Positions 42,897 through 55,906 of a DNA stretch of 64,000 nt are shown one piece after another. The notes under the pieces are model-generated. The model saw nothing but the letters and a program-made list of their open reading frames with translations. It did not search any database and was not told the origin of the DNA. Positions within the stretch are counted from its first letter, which is position 1, and each line of letters opens with the position of its first letter. This DNA is from Torymus aiolomorphi (lineage: Eukaryota; Arthropoda; Insecta; Hymenoptera; Torymidae): the NCBI GenBank assembly GCA_036365515.1, contig CM070874.1, forward strand, positions 90,416,342 through 90,480,341, in the 5' to 3' direction. The translations under genes and the position numbers were made by a program.

Positions 42897-45800
42897 ATGA
42901 CGGAGGAATCGCTTCGGCAGCAGCAGCTCCCGGACGCTGCTTCAGCCGCCGGTAAGGATGCCGACAATGGCAGCGGCGGTTTCCAGCTTGCTATCGCCAC
43001 GATGTTCTCCGTGCAGGCTCAGGCTGGGGACGACGAGCTCGTGATCAAGCAAGAGCCTCAGGATCCGATTCCGGAGGAGAGCGCACCCGAGATACCGCCG
43101 TTTCCCGAGGAAGAGGAGGAAGAGGAGGAGCTAGACGAGGAGCTGCATACTGTCGAGGAGGAGGTTAGCCCGGTGATACTGCAGCGCGCGGTCTCTCCAC
43201 CGACTTATGTCGTAAGTTTTTCATGGTGCCTTTGTTTGTAATAGGTAGAATTTAATTATATTAATTATATACGCGATTGTTCTTTTTATTCTTATTTTTG
43301 AATTTTGTGGAGTCTGCGGCAAGCGCGCGGGAGCGATGTTCTTTTAACCTCGAATTTTAAAAGCGTAACGGCGAAAACGTACACGAGACGCTCTAAATGC
43401 TCCCTCCGCGGTTCGTTTGAATGTGCAAACTCTTTTAGCGTTGAAAGGCTTTTTTTTTAAACGCGACCTAACCTTTCTGACTCCGGAGTGCGGGTATTTT
43501 AGTTTCAGAGATTGTCGTGACTGCGTGTTTCGGTGGTTGTGTATAGGAAATATTCAATGCGAAATTAACATGCATACATTACTATTGTAGTTAATTTTTT
43601 ATTATAAAAAGCGTAATGTATGATAAAAATAATTAAATTTATTTAGATCTATTTGTCAACTGTATTTTTACCGTTGTGTATGGTTTAAAAATAATTTTTT
43701 AAGGCTAACGTATAGATTATTTATTTGATTCATAAATTCATTTGAAAGAAGATTGTTTTACAACAATAATTTGATATACCCATTTAAAAATAATTACTAA
43801 AATTATTTTAATTTTCTAGGATCCCAGTGAACAAAGAATAGAAGAATTGACATTGTACTACAAAAATAAATACCAGTTACAGGATGTAACAGTTGAACTG
43901 GAAAGTTGTGACAAAATATGGGAAACTTTGAAATTAATAAAGGATATTCAAAGTAGTTTCAATGATGATGATGATAGTTGTTCTGAAACTTCCTCGCCAA
44001 AGAATTCATCTACAAACAAACCAAAGCTACCTGGTCCACTGATACCATATCAGCCAATGCTTGGAAATAACAATAAAGCTCTTCCTGACTTCAGATTTTC
44101 TGTCAAGAGTAAAAAGAAACTGTACCACTGCATAACATGTGGAAAGGAATATGTAGATAGTAATCATTTGCGACAACATGCAATTGATGAGCATGGAGTA
44201 TTTGTGAATCCCAAAAGAGTTTATAAACCCAGAACTGATTTTCTTCTTAAACCTAAACCCGTGATTTCTGATATTAACAAGAATAAGCCTATACAAGTAT
44301 CGGAACCAAATGATGTAGTGCCAATTACTCCTACAGTAATTACACCAGTAGAAACTGTTCCGATTGTTCAACCACAAATTAAAACTGCTGAAGGTTCAGT
44401 AAACAATAATTCAAAAATAGAACAGCCTCCGGCGAAAGTAACTGCTTCAAAAGATAAAACTAAATGTGTTTTATGTAAACGTATATGTACGGATATAGTT
44501 TACCATATGAAAGGTTACCATAAAGTTGGCTGTATAGCTAGTATAATAGCTCAATGTGAAAAAATTTCTGCTGATAGTGTAGAAACTGAAAAATCTAATG
44601 AAATACCTGAACCTAAAGGAATTGATTTAACTGAACCATTAGCAGTTGCTGTAAAGAAAAGAAAACGTAATATGCCAAGGTGGACTATCCCAAAAAAGAG
44701 GTCAAAATTTGTTGAGAATCCAACAAAATTACCACCTGCTGGTCCTTTTAAATGTAATGTTTGTCTTGGTCTTTACAAATCATATAAAAGCTTTAACTAT
44801 CATAAAAGAGTTCATCAGATCAGGGGTGAAACTCCTCAAAATTTTGATCCAACTAAGTGTCGATTTCTTAATTCACCTCTTCGTCCACCAAAAGCAGTTC
44901 CAGGTGTTGAAGTAACAGAACCTAATGTGCCAATCCAAAAAGAAATTGCAAAATCACAATCAGTGATAACTAATTATGTTACAGTTGAAAAACAAGCATC
45001 AGAATCTCATCTGCATAATGAAGAAGCAATGACTGATCAAGATATGAACATGGAAATAAATGAACCCGAATCAGAAAGGACATGCTGTGAATGTGGTAGA
45101 TCATTCAGAAACTATCATACCATGTTTTTACACAAAGTTAAATGTAAAGGAATTAATAAAGGTGATAAATCATATTCCCATAATGGAAATGATGCAGATT
45201 CTGGTATTGGTATAAGTATCAAGATAAAAAAGAATAAAAATGATTCATATGAAGTTGTGCCAAGACATACCCCTGTTGAAGAAAATTACAAAGATTCTAG
45301 AAGTTCAAAAGACAGTGATGCTTCATCAAATGATTCAGGAATGGTTTGCAAGGATTATAGTAATAATCAAAAACTTGAATCAGCTGAGTTGTCAAAGTAT
45401 GGTAAAGGTCATAACATTTGCAGAATTCAAGTTGCAGAAGATGACGAAGAAGTAGATATTGAAGATGAAGATATGGACAATGGTATTTTAAATGAAGGAA
45501 ATGACTCAAACTTAAATACTAACCATTCAAATGATACTTCTCAAGGTATTATTGCTAGCTCTGTAGAAAATAAATTTTCCCAACCGAATTCAATTCGTTC
45601 TACGAAATCAGAAATGAAAGAAAACAGCGTTCCATCTTTAACTAATCTTTGCAAGTATGTATCACTTTTATTAGTTTAAATATTAAATCTACATTTTTAA
45701 TTGTTAAATCATTTAAATAAATTCTTATTTTTTAGGCAAGTCTTATCACAATCACAAATAGACAAACCAACATCTATTTACAAATGTCAAACCTGTGCAG

Positions 45801-46690
45801 AATATTTTAGAAATAAAACTGAATTAATGGAACATGCAGCTTCAACGAAACATAATGTAAAGAGTATTTGTCCATGTGGTAAAAAGTTTAAAAATCTGAA
45901 GGTATTCAATATCCATGTGAAGAGGTATCATCCACTTTTACTTAATTGCAACTATTGTAAGACTCATTTTGAAAGGATAGAAAAGTATACCGAACATAAA
46001 TGTGAAGTACTAGAAGGTGGTCTATTCATTGAGCCAATAATTCAAACAGAATGTAGTGTATGCAAAATTTTAGTAGATATTGGTGAACCATTTGATAAGC
46101 ATATGAAAACTCATTATCCAGATTCACCTGTCATTTATCAATGTTTCAAATGTGAATTGAAATTTGAGAATCCACATCAACGAAGAGCACATTTTAGTAA
46201 AGAACACGGGTCCTCTGTATGTCGAATTTGTGATAAACTTCTTCATATTGATTACTTGTCAAAACATGAGGCTTATCACGAGGGTCTGGGACATCCATGT
46301 CATTTGTGTAAAAAGTCATTTTCGCAAAAAACATTGCTAAAAAGACACGTTCAAGGTATACATGATCCTACAGTTAATGAAACTGTTAAATGTATTGTCT
46401 GTTCTAAAAGTGTAAAATTGAAATATCTAAAGAAACATATGAGTTTTCATCTGCATACAGAAATCTGTAGAAAATGCAATAAATGTTGTCCTGGTAATGA
46501 TCAGAAGAATTTAGAGGATCATATAGCCATTGATCATCCTAATGACTATCCTATGTTGAAATGTGATACTTGTAATACGTCTTTTGTTTCTGATAATAAA
46601 TACGAAGAACACCGGCAAAACGGACCTTGTAAACTCGATGATATAAAAGATACATCAATTGTTGTACACAATACAACGTCGTCTAATTAA
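42897..46690 (+). CDS. C2H2 zinc-finger protein, about 14 fingers, three exons
   Basis: Exons 42897-43211, 43820-45654 and 45736-46690 with GT-AG introns (GTC|GTAAGT, CAA|GTATGT; acceptors TTTCTAG and TTTTTTAG) join in frame to 1034 residues. The N-terminus has a polyacidic stretch (residues about 70-90) and IKQEP at 50-54, a SUMO-acceptor consensus. Exon 2 has four scattered fingers (about 207-230, 321-339, 415-437, 526-547) and a bipartite basic signal KKRKRN...PKKRSK (384-401). Exon 3 has about ten more, loosely spaced, several C2HC-like or with irregular linkers (for example CRICDKLLHIDYLSKHEAYH). No ZAD or BTB domain. Likely a nuclear DNA-binding regulator; orthology not determined. Long Ser/Asp/Asn-rich linkers look disordered. 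Confidence 0.85.
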
Positions 46691-48251
46691 TAAATGAAAT
46701 GTTCCTTTTTGTTTACGGTACTGAGAAAGAAGAAAAGGAATTTGTAATAGTAATTAACTTGTATAGAATTGGTAGAGATAGTTTATTTAAGTATGAATTG
46801 TATATGCGATATAATTCAGCTTTCAAACTGTACATTACCGAAATTATATTTATGCCATAAGTTTATTAGGTTTAATATTTTTTTACTTTTATTTAAGCTA
46901 GTTAGAGACTGTCCACACACTGTGCTTTGTACCCCGCGTAAAAAAATCATTGTCCGAAATCTAGTATACTCGTGACCCATGGCAGAAGTTCAACATGTCA
47001 ATATTTTGCTATGGGTCACGAGTATGCTAGGTTTCGGACAACGATTTTTTTTACGCGGGGCACAAAGCGCAGTTCATAGACCGTCTCTTAATTTTATGAA
47101 AAATATCAAATTAGGTTGAAGTAATAATCTAGCGAAAAGGAAATGATTGAAAAGTATATGATGAAAAATTTGAATGTTTCTTTTATTATGTGACATAAAA
47201 TATTTTAAAGATGTTTTTGAGAACCAATCGCTGTTTTTGTATCAATAACTCGTTAAAGTTTGTCGAAGCGCTTTCGACTTGAATTAAGGATTTAAGTGAT
47301 AAGGTGTTTTTTCACTATAAGATTTGAAACCTATCATGGGTGGCACATCTTACTTCTGTAAATAGATGATATTTTTAATAAGTCAACTTATTATCAAAAT
47401 ATATCGCGAGCATTTGTAACTGTAAATTAGTAGCATTTAGTAAAAGTGTTAGGATTTATAAAGTAAGAAAATTTAAATCGATATTAAGTATTATTCGTAT
47501 TTCTCCAGTTTATTCAATTATATTTTTCTGTCGTAATGGTTTATACTATTACGTGCTAAATTATGAAAAGCAGAAATTAGAAGAAAAAAAATATATATGT
47601 TACATAAACTATAATTCGTTGAAATTTTTCCAATTGTTAAATTTCTCTTAAATGCGTATCATTAGATACCGAAAAATATAAAAATGTGTAATTATCACAA
47701 ACTGACGTTTTTATGCAAAATTCAAATGACTCGGGAATACAGTGTATAAGATCTAAACGTAAACAATTATCTATGATATGTTTATTATAAGAACAAAATA
47801 AATTAATGTAACATTAAGATAAATGCGATCTGTAAAGTTAGATTCTTTTCACGTAAAATTTTGTTTAGATATTTTTTGTACTTTATTAATATGATCAAAA
47901 TTATTTTATTAAATTGTGTATTCTACAGAACACTTTGTTATGTATATTTTTTAATTATGTAGTTTCGATGAAACGCTTAAGAATGTAAAGCGCGAATATC
48001 ATACAGATTTTAATTTATAATAAAATAATTAAAAATACTATTTCGCATTGTTTTCTATAATTATTAAGATAAAAGAATCATTTTTATAATAGTAACTATT
48101 TTAAAGCGTGTTTCGAATGTATATTGAAACCGTTATACATTTATTCGTCAAATTATTCGTTATTTTAATTTGTCGAGCTTTTCATAATTACCAGTTACCC
48201 ACTATTCTCAGTGACTGGAATAATAGTTGTTAGCGTAAGTTTGTCATAGAG
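46691..48251 (+). other. 3' untranslated region and flank of the zinc-finger gene
   Basis: AT-rich. AATAAA occurs immediately at the stop (46692) and again at 47797-47802; the later one is the more plausible polyadenylation site, which would place the fold-back at 46903-47088 within the mRNA. No other gene. Confidence 0.4.
46903..47088. mobile_element. 186-bp fold-back element in the zinc-finger 3' region
   Basis: Arms AGAGACTGTCCACACACTGT, then TACCCCGCGTAAAAAAAT and AGTATACTCGTGACCCAT, match the complement at 46998-47088. The loop is about 30 bp. Ends within AT-rich DNA without a clear target duplication. Confidence 0.75.
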
Positions 48252-48926
48252 CTATAGGCATTTGAAGCTAAAATGACCTGAAAAAATATAATAAAATATA
48301 ATTCGTTATACATACTAATAATATATTATAAGTAGGCACAATTTCTGATCAAATTAATGGCCTGAGATATAATCTGTAGACTAATTTTACTCAGAGATAT
48401 TGCATTGCCAAGATTTTTGCTTTGGTACAGCTTTTTGAAAAAAGTATTCGATAGATTTTCATAGGACAGGTCTTAAAATACTTGAAATTCATGCAGTTAT
48501 GGATATAAGAGCTGGAAATATAAAATTTCCTGAAGCAAATATTTTTTTTACGGAAAAAACTACTTTTAAATCATGAATTTTAGGAATTTTTGTTTTTTTT
48601 TTTTTTTTGTAGTTTTTAGCATCTATAATTATTTGCTTCAGGAAATCTTATATTTTTATCCATAGACTTAGATCCATAACTGCATGAATTTCAGGTATTT
48701 TAAGACTTATTCCATGAAAATCTATTCAATACTTCTTTCAAAAAGCTGTACAAAAGCAACAATCTCGGCAATGCAATATCTCTGAGTAAAATTGGTCTAC
48801 AGATTATATCTCAGGTCATTAATTTGATCAGAAATTGTGCCTACTTATAATCTATTATTAGTTATATGTATAACTAATTATATTTTATTATATTTTTCAG
48901 GTGATTTTAGCTTGAAAGGCCTATAT
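48252..48926. mobile_element. 675-bp fold-back element
   Basis: Left end GCTATAGGCATTTGAAGCTA with AAATGACCTG and right end CAGGTGATTTTAGCTTGAAA with GGCCTATA are inverted. Arms of about 300 bp include CTGATCAAATTAATGGCCTG and its complement near 48823. The centre carries an ATTTT/T12 run near 48590. Non-coding. Confidence 0.75.
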
Positions 48927-49051
48927 GTTCCCTTAATAATTGACAAAAATTAAAAATCGAAGAAGAAAGAGAATGTTTGGACAGTAGAATATTATCTCCG
49001 ATTTATGTTTTATACGATAATATCTTTTCTGTCAAACATATTAAAAAAAAA

Positions 49052-49190
49052 ATAGTATATTACACACCATGGGAGAAAAAAAACTTGGATAGTCCACAGC
49101 TCGTGTAAATTGTCACCAGAGCCGAAGGCGAGGGTGGCAAACACGAGCTGGGGGCTGGCCAATTTTACTCCCGTGGTGCGTATACTATTT
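49052..49190. mobile_element. 139-bp palindromic element, AATAGTAYATTAC family
   Basis: Begins AATAGTATATTACACACCAT with GGGAG and ends CTCCCGTGGTGCGTATACTA with TT. The centre CCAGAGCCGAAGGCGAGGGT is the CpG hairpin core shared with 16456-16598. Directly followed by the 76-bp palindrome at 49194. Confidence 0.7.
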
Positions 49191-49193
49191 TTC

Positions 49194-49269
49194 CTCACAT
49201 CGAGGCCGAAAATGCCATATTTCCGTTTCGGAGCCGGGCGGGAATGAGGCACTTTCGGCCCAGTGTGAG
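49194..49269. mobile_element. 76-bp palindromic MITE-like element, copy 2
   Basis: Same orientation and, by eye, 75 of 76 bases identical to 1689-1764. Flanking sequences differ apart from AT-rich DNA, so the copies moved independently rather than by a large duplication. The minus-strand frame 49010-49252 crosses it and is spurious. Confidence 0.75.
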
Positions 49270-49849
49270 AAAAAAAAATTTATTGTAATTCAATCATCTC
49301 ACTTCTCATCCATACTCTGATGAAGTCGAAACATCACTTATCGAGACGTTAAAGTGAAAAAAAAGGAAATTGATGTGGTAAAAACCCATTTACGATACTC
49401 GGATAAATAGAATCATTGCATAAATTATAATAAATTTATTGATTGTTATAAGTTTGCGTGATTGCTATTTACCGATAGTTTATGATTATCACACAAAATT
49501 TTTGAATCATTAAAATTGTCATAAATTTCAGTTAATTTAATTTTCCCTAGTTCTATACCGTTATATCAAATTAGTTTTTTTTTTCGAACATCTTTCAAAA
49601 CGTCATTACTCCTCGTTCTAATTTACGCATTTCAAGATTTACGAAAAACCTTTCAATTTATTCAACTTGCCTATTTCTACACGTAATTGCCTACGAAACC
49701 TTATATTTCACCCGGTTCCGACTGATAAAAAAAAAAATTAGATAATTAAACCACCGCGTGGCATGGGCTTTCAGCAAAATTAAAAGCAGCGTGTCGCACA
49801 GCACACAAGTGCCCTGCATGCACACTCCGTCCTATCTTATATGTAATAC
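49270..49849. other. AT-rich intergenic DNA, no gene
   Basis: A block near 49318-49345 (GATGAAGTCGAAACATCACT) has the look of an old repeat end. No coding frame. Confidence 0.35.
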
Positions 49850-51412
49850 TTCTATACACGGCACTCTGCGGCACAGAGAACCGCGCTAAAAGCAATCAAG
49901 AGCAATAAAAACACACACTGTATACTCGCGCGACGAGTATAAGCGCAAGCGCGTAAACAAAAAAGAGTCGTCGCGTATACATATATATGAGCCTCGCGTC
50001 GTGTGTAATACACCCGCGGCGCGCCATAACGCATTTGAAAAAAAAAATCGCGCGCGCGCGCGCAGCGAACAAAACTGCTATATAACGCCGGGTGGGGTGG
50101 GGATCCATCCCGATCCACATACCCGCGTATATATATATGTATATATGCTCCGAAGCGAGAGAGAGAGAGAGAAAGCAAGAGCCCTGGCTTCCTGGCGGCA
50201 GATGTCGCGGCGCTCGGGGGGTCTGCCTGCGCCCGCCCGCCGCCTCTGCTCCGACGTCGTCGTCTCGCGGCGTTGAGCCAAAGCATAAAGTGGTTCCGAG
50301 TCTCCGTGAGGGCGGACGCGTTTTGCTCGGCTGCTCTACTCCGCGAGCGACCGAGAGACAGAGATATAGCGAGCGACGGTACCCACTACATACATACATA
50401 AATATACAGTGGGGAAGCGCGTTAAAGGGAGTTGTGTGATACAATTTAGTGTGAGAGAGAGAGAGAGAGAGAAAGAGGAGGGAAAGAGTTCGCGGTGTCA
50501 GTATAGTTACCCGCTCTCCTGGAGCTACTGCTACTACTACTGCTTCGTCCAGTCAGAGTTTGGCTGCTCCGGAGCCGCGCACCGCTGTATCGTCACGAAC
50601 GAGCTACCGGGAGCTGGCTTTTTTCACTTTATATATAGATATATACGTACAGTGTGACTAGTGCGGGTTCAAAACGGAGCGCGCTCGCGTGCCGCGGTGT
50701 ACGGTGTACCCTATATATACTTATAATACACACTTTTGCAAAGGGAGAAAGAGAAAAAAGCAGCGCGACCCCCCCGGTTCTTTTCTCCCCCCTCTCTCTG
50801 TCACTCGCGGGTTAGCCACGTATTATACACGGGCTGTGCGAGTGTGTGTTTACATACATACGTATCGTGCGGTACGTATGTACGCGGTGGGGCTCCGGAC
50901 GCTCGCGGCGTTCGATAAATTGGGCGTCCGGCATCAGCGATTTCTCGCGCTCGCTCGCGTGACGACGAGCCACCCCTTCGGCCGGCTCTTTTCCATATCT
51001 CTCTGTGACTCTTCCTCGTGTCTCCTTTGACAGATTACATACCTCGTATCGCGCGCACACACCGCTCGATCGGATTTAAAGAGCCCGGAGAGTGTGCGTT
51101 GTCTGCGCGTCGCCCGCGGGGTGGGGGAGGAGAAGGGCCGCAAAAGTGTGTTATAAGGTGTGTGTACGAGGCGAGCCGAGCGAGCGGCTATCGAACCCGC
51201 GCGGACAAGCAGCGAGTCGTCGACGCTGGCGCGCGCGGGGGTTGTTCGAGGCGACAAACGTGCAGCAGTAGTAGCAGCAGCAGATAGAGAGAAAAAGGAG
51301 AGAAAGGGAGAAAAAATACCGTATTGTGTATGTGTGTATATATAGGTAAAGGGTGATAGGGTAGTGGTGGTGAGAGGAGGAGGAGGAGGAGAACGAGCAA
51401 GACGGCGCAGCG
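49850..51412 (+). promoter_or_regulatory. CpG-rich promoter and long 5' leader of the 51413 gene
   Basis: About 1.5 kb of CpG-rich DNA with GA and GT tracts (for example (GA)n at 50157-50172 and 50452-50472). It has the composition of an insect housekeeping or developmental promoter and directly precedes the coding ATG at 51413 without an evident splice junction. Several upstream ATGs are present, so translation would be inefficient unless the leader starts late. Frames on both strands are compositional. Confidence 0.45.
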
Positions 51413-51607
51413 ATGACGGGCGAGGAGAAGAAGGGCGGCGGCGGAGGTGGCGGAGGGGGTGGCAAGAACCAGGAGGTGACCCCGGCCGAGAACAATGTCG
51501 GCGGCGGTGGCGGTGTCGTCGAAGTGAGCCAGCAGAACGGGGGACCGGAGAAGGCACCGGTCGTCGCCGGGACCAACGTCGAGACCCTCCCGCGACAGGG
51601 CAAGCAG
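51413..51607 (+). CDS. First coding exon of an unidentified gene, glycine-rich N-terminus
   Basis: 65 codons from an ATG preceded by CAGCG to a strong donor, AAGCAG|GTGAGT, in phase 0. Reads MTGEEKKGGGGGGGGGG, then KNQEVTPAENN, VVEVSQQNGGPEKAP and ends ETLPRQGKQ. Charged and glycine-rich, probably disordered; no signal peptide. The combination of a CpG-rich leader, clean ATG and consensus donor supports a real exon. No second exon was recognised in the next 12 kb, so the gene must have a long first intron. Family not recognised. Confidence 0.6.
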
Positions 51608-52244
51608 GTGAGTGATCCTCGCACGAGATTATCATGTATAGCCCAGCATTGCGGATAAGAGAATTGCCATGATGATGTACCTATATGCATGCCCTCTCTC
51701 TCTGCGCCAGTGCGGCATTAGGTACACTTTGCCGCACGGAAAGGCGCAGCAGCTTCTATATAAGTGTGCTTGCGTGTATGTAGGTACCGAGAGGGAGGAG
51801 AGACTGTGAGTATGTGTGGTTCACACGGTGCGCGAGCGCGCGATCGATACGCTAGACGTTTTTCCCTCCGAAATGTCTTCTGTGTTCAATGAGAGAGATA
51901 GAGAGCTGAGTGGAAAGAGGTCTGAATTGAATTCATACATTTGGAGCAGGAGAGTAGTTGAGTTTTCATTGGTATAAATACAGTTATTATCGTCGTAGTC
52001 ATGTCACACATGTTGTCACTATACCGATGCATATGCGCGCGGTTGTAGACTACTAGTAGTATATTATAGTTGTTTGTCGTGTGTGCGAAAGGCGAGTAAG
52101 TACGTGTGTGTGGGTGTATGTTTCGAAACTAATGTTAACAGAATTCTGTGTCCATTATAGTTTCCATTGCTCGTGACATAAACCGCCCACACATTTGTAC
52201 GCTGCATCTCTGTGAGATTGTGTGCGCTTGACTACTTATATACC

Positions 52245-52249
<5 letters not shown>

Positions 52250-52286
<37 letters not shown>
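52250..52286. repeat. (GT)n microsatellite
   Basis: About 18 uninterrupted GT dinucleotides after TACCATATAT. Confidence 0.9.
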
Positions 52287-52287
<1 letters not shown>

Positions 52288-54314
52288 CCGCGACTACAGC
52301 ACTTGAATATTTAGCAGGTATATACCTAAATCCCGAATCTGCAAAACTACTTTCACGGCGACTTTTTCTCAATTCCTTAAAGTTCACGGCCGTGCCTTAC
52401 GCTGACTTCGCCACCGTCATCGTCGTCGTCGTCGTTGCCAAGGTTGCTCCTGATCAATCTCGCACGGATAATTCATGATCGCTGCACGCGCGCTCGCTGC
52501 TTCCGAATATAGCCCCACTCTCTTTATCTCGTTGGCGAGAAAACCGGATTTACGTGTACTTTTATTATTTCCCTCTGTATGTGTACGTGTGTGTGTGTGT
52601 GTATTATATACACGCGGTATGTATAATCTTCGGAAATGCTAATACGCGAGTATAGCAGGGCCGCGATAGCGCGCGCGAGTGCCTCTTGCCAGGAGAGAAT
52701 TATCTCGCCGTTCCACTTTCAGCAAGCCTGTGTCTGTGTACCACGTCTACCTATATACCGGCATGACGCATCGATGAAAAAAAACAGACAACGTGTATAT
52801 ATGTGTGTATATACACGGGACAGGGAAGAATGTGCCCTGAATAAATTGGCGTAATCGCGGTGGTTGGTTGTTACACGCGCGCGCGCGCGTCGCTGACGAA
52901 TTCATTTGAATTAGCGGCTATATACTCTGCATCTGGCATTATCAGCGCAAGCTCGAGTGCAGACGCTACCGTCGCAGTTCAAGGATAATCGTGGTATACC
53001 TCTACTGTCATACGATAATTGAACGAACATTTTTTCGTATATAACTGTAACCCGCCGGTAATATTTTATCGAACCGCGAGTCTGAATCAGATCCCCGCTG
53101 CGCTGCTCCGTATCTCTCGATCCTCGCAGATAACCGGCGTCCATTCGACTCCCGAAGAAGCAAACAATATATACAATATATAATTCCACGCGACAGTTTT
53201 CCGGCGTTAGTGCATACTTACGTGCTCCTATTGTGCGCCCTATTCAACCCTCGTCCCGTGCACTGTATACTATACGCACACACACGCGTGTAAGTATATA
53301 AGAAACGGGTGCAAAGAGCGTTCTCGCGCGCGCGTTAATAGAACATATTACGCGCGTAACCTACTGCGCGCCGAGTTTTACGACGGGGGGAAGGGAACGA
53401 GTAGGCAGCTGTCGCCGTGCATCTCTGCGTATGTGTCTGTGTATATGTTTGCGTAGCAGCTGTTCTTCTTTCGACTTTTGGATTACGCACGCGTGCGTTT
53501 CTGTGACTGTATACGCGTCACCCAGAAAACAATTGATTCAATCCGCGAGTATCTATATATGCGATGTATGGTTCTTTCGGAAAATATATATATAATAAAG
53601 CGCAGGCTACGGTGATGTCTGCTCTCAATTGGGTGAACGGGCCGGGAAAACTGCGTGAGAATTGGTTTCTGGAATTGACGGAAAATTGATGGGTACGTGT
53701 AGGAGATGTTGTTGGTGTGCTCGTGATGTAGAGAAATGTTGTAATTTTAGTTAGTAGCAGGAATTTAGAGTGGATTAAAGTATAGTACTTTATTTATTAG
53801 AGTAATATCTTTTTCAAGCCGGTGGGTGCGATAGCAAATCTAAATGGTACTTGAGATTTTTCTGGAACGGCGTAGAACAAAGAGGCACATTCCTCGGTTT
53901 ATATGATTCAAGCTTTTGATAATGAACGTTTTTTCATTTAATTTTAAAATGTTATATTTTTCCAAGTTGATAAACAAGGAATATATGAAACATCAACTTT
54001 TTTTTCGCATACACAGATATCAATTTGTCGTCGAGCCGTCATAAATCTCAACACCGCAACCATAGATAGATACAGATCATCACAATGATTACGCTTATAG
54101 AAATGAATACAAAGTTCTTTCGTCTTGATTATTCAAGATCCCATTCGCGAGTTTCAATTCTAAGTTCTTTGAATATTCACACACAGTGTTACATTCGTCG
54201 CTCGTCTGTATTACATACAACCCCAGCAGCTATTAGATGCGATTAAATTCAATTCAATTAAAAGCAGCTCCACGACTACCGCGCCTTCTTGTATATATAT
54301 CTCGTCACCGGCAT

Positions 54315-54327
54315 CACACACACACAC

Positions 54328-54403
<76 letters not shown>

Positions 54404-54460
54404 TCACACACACTCACACACACACACTCACACACACTCACACACACACTCGCACGCACA
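54315..54460. repeat. (CA)n microsatellite with CT interruptions
   Basis: About 145 bp of CA repeats, clean at the left and interrupted by ACTCACAC units at the right. Confidence 0.95.
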
Positions 54461-55906
54461 TAGCGTTCTGTTTGTTTTCCTATATAATACCAGAGATCCT
54501 AGCAGCTGAAATGAAATTCTTCAGCTCTCCTCTCAGCTGACGCTGGCGCAGCGTACCGTGGCGCAATCTCCTATATATATTATACCTCTATGATGTTTAT
54601 ACGACTTTTCGTATTTGCGCGAAGAAATCATTATATATACACCGGCGTAATACGGGCGAAGGCTCTTTTGTTTGCAAACATTAACCACGTTGCTGCTGCG
54701 TTATGTACACACGCGTTTACGCCCACGTCGCGCGCGTATTATTTATATAGTATAAGCGCACGACCGAAAAGGCAAGGCGATTAGAGCGAGCGTCAGATTA
54801 ACGCGAATTAACATATATTACGCGTATAGTTGTGCGTGTATTATAAGGAAAAAATACGCGTTTCGGAATGGAGATACATATGTATATTATTGGTCGCCTC
54901 GTGGACACGCGGAAGTAATAAGCGAGCTGGAGAAAAATTACCGACACACACCGGCTATTAATATTGTATAATACAAGGCTCGCGAAGAAATGATCTCATC
55001 GCGCACTAGAAGGTCGCGTGATTCGATTGAGAATTGATTTTTACGTGCAATTTTAGAGCGAGTCCCCGTATTTTTAGATTGACAAGGAATTTTTAGACAT
55101 TAAAGCGACATTTTTGCACACTAGCCAGGCGGTAATAATCAATATTCGATAACTAGCGAGTGCGCTTTTAAACTTTCTTTCCTACATCGTGGTATATTTT
55201 TAAACGTTACTAATTATCAATATGGCAATACACTAATTATAGGCCGTTCTAATTTATTTTAAAACTCTATTCACGTATATTTTTAAGAATACAAACGTAA
55301 TCTAAATATAGTCAAGTATTTCTAATGTAACGTAGCTTTCGAAGATTCTCTCTTCTACACATATCCTCCTCCCAAAAACTTGAAAACAAACAACATCGGC
55401 CACCCGTTTCGAATTAAAATCCGAACGCACCCTCTTATACCCATCCACTCAACTCGCGCTCTATACTCTCCCTCTCTCAGAGCCCCAATAATCGAGCCGT
55501 TAAACTCCCCCCGATGTTTACGCCCGCGGCATCACCTTGACATTACACCTCGCGGGCGGGGCGCACGCAACCACCACGCGCGCGCGTCTCTGTCTTATCA
55601 CGGAGTCTTGCTCCAAAGGGCTACCCCCCACCTCGGACCCATTTGGAGCGCTGCCAGGGATGATTCGTCTGCCGCCGCTGCACTCGACACGAGAGTGAGA
55701 GAGGGACTGTAATATGGGTTGCCCCGCTGTCGGAAAGTTGGCGAGGGTGCTGCATGCAGGCGGAGAGTTGAGAGGAATTGTGTCTGGTTCAGTTGTTGCG
55801 GGGCTCGAGTATGTGTGTCTGTTGGTGTAAATATAATGGAAAGATGGATTTGCTCGTTATGACGTAACCTTTCGTGAGTCTATTCTGAGCAGTGGATATC
55901 AGGGGG

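Larger units (their letters stand above)
51608..55906 (+). other. Probable long first intron with microsatellites
   Basis: CpG-moderate DNA with (GT)n at 52250-52286, TG and TA stutters, and (CA)n at 54315-54460. No coding exon with acceptable splice sites or domain was found. Frames such as 54237-54509 are poly-Thr-His read from CA repeats. Conserved non-coding elements cannot be judged from one sequence. Confidence 0.45.

Noticed and set aside
50001..51690. Large overlapping frames on both strands near 50-51.7 kb
   Set aside because: CpG-rich leader DNA has few stops; only 51413-51607 has a clean start and a consensus donor.
54237..54540. Thr-His repeat protein
   Set aside because: Direct translation of the (CA)n tract.
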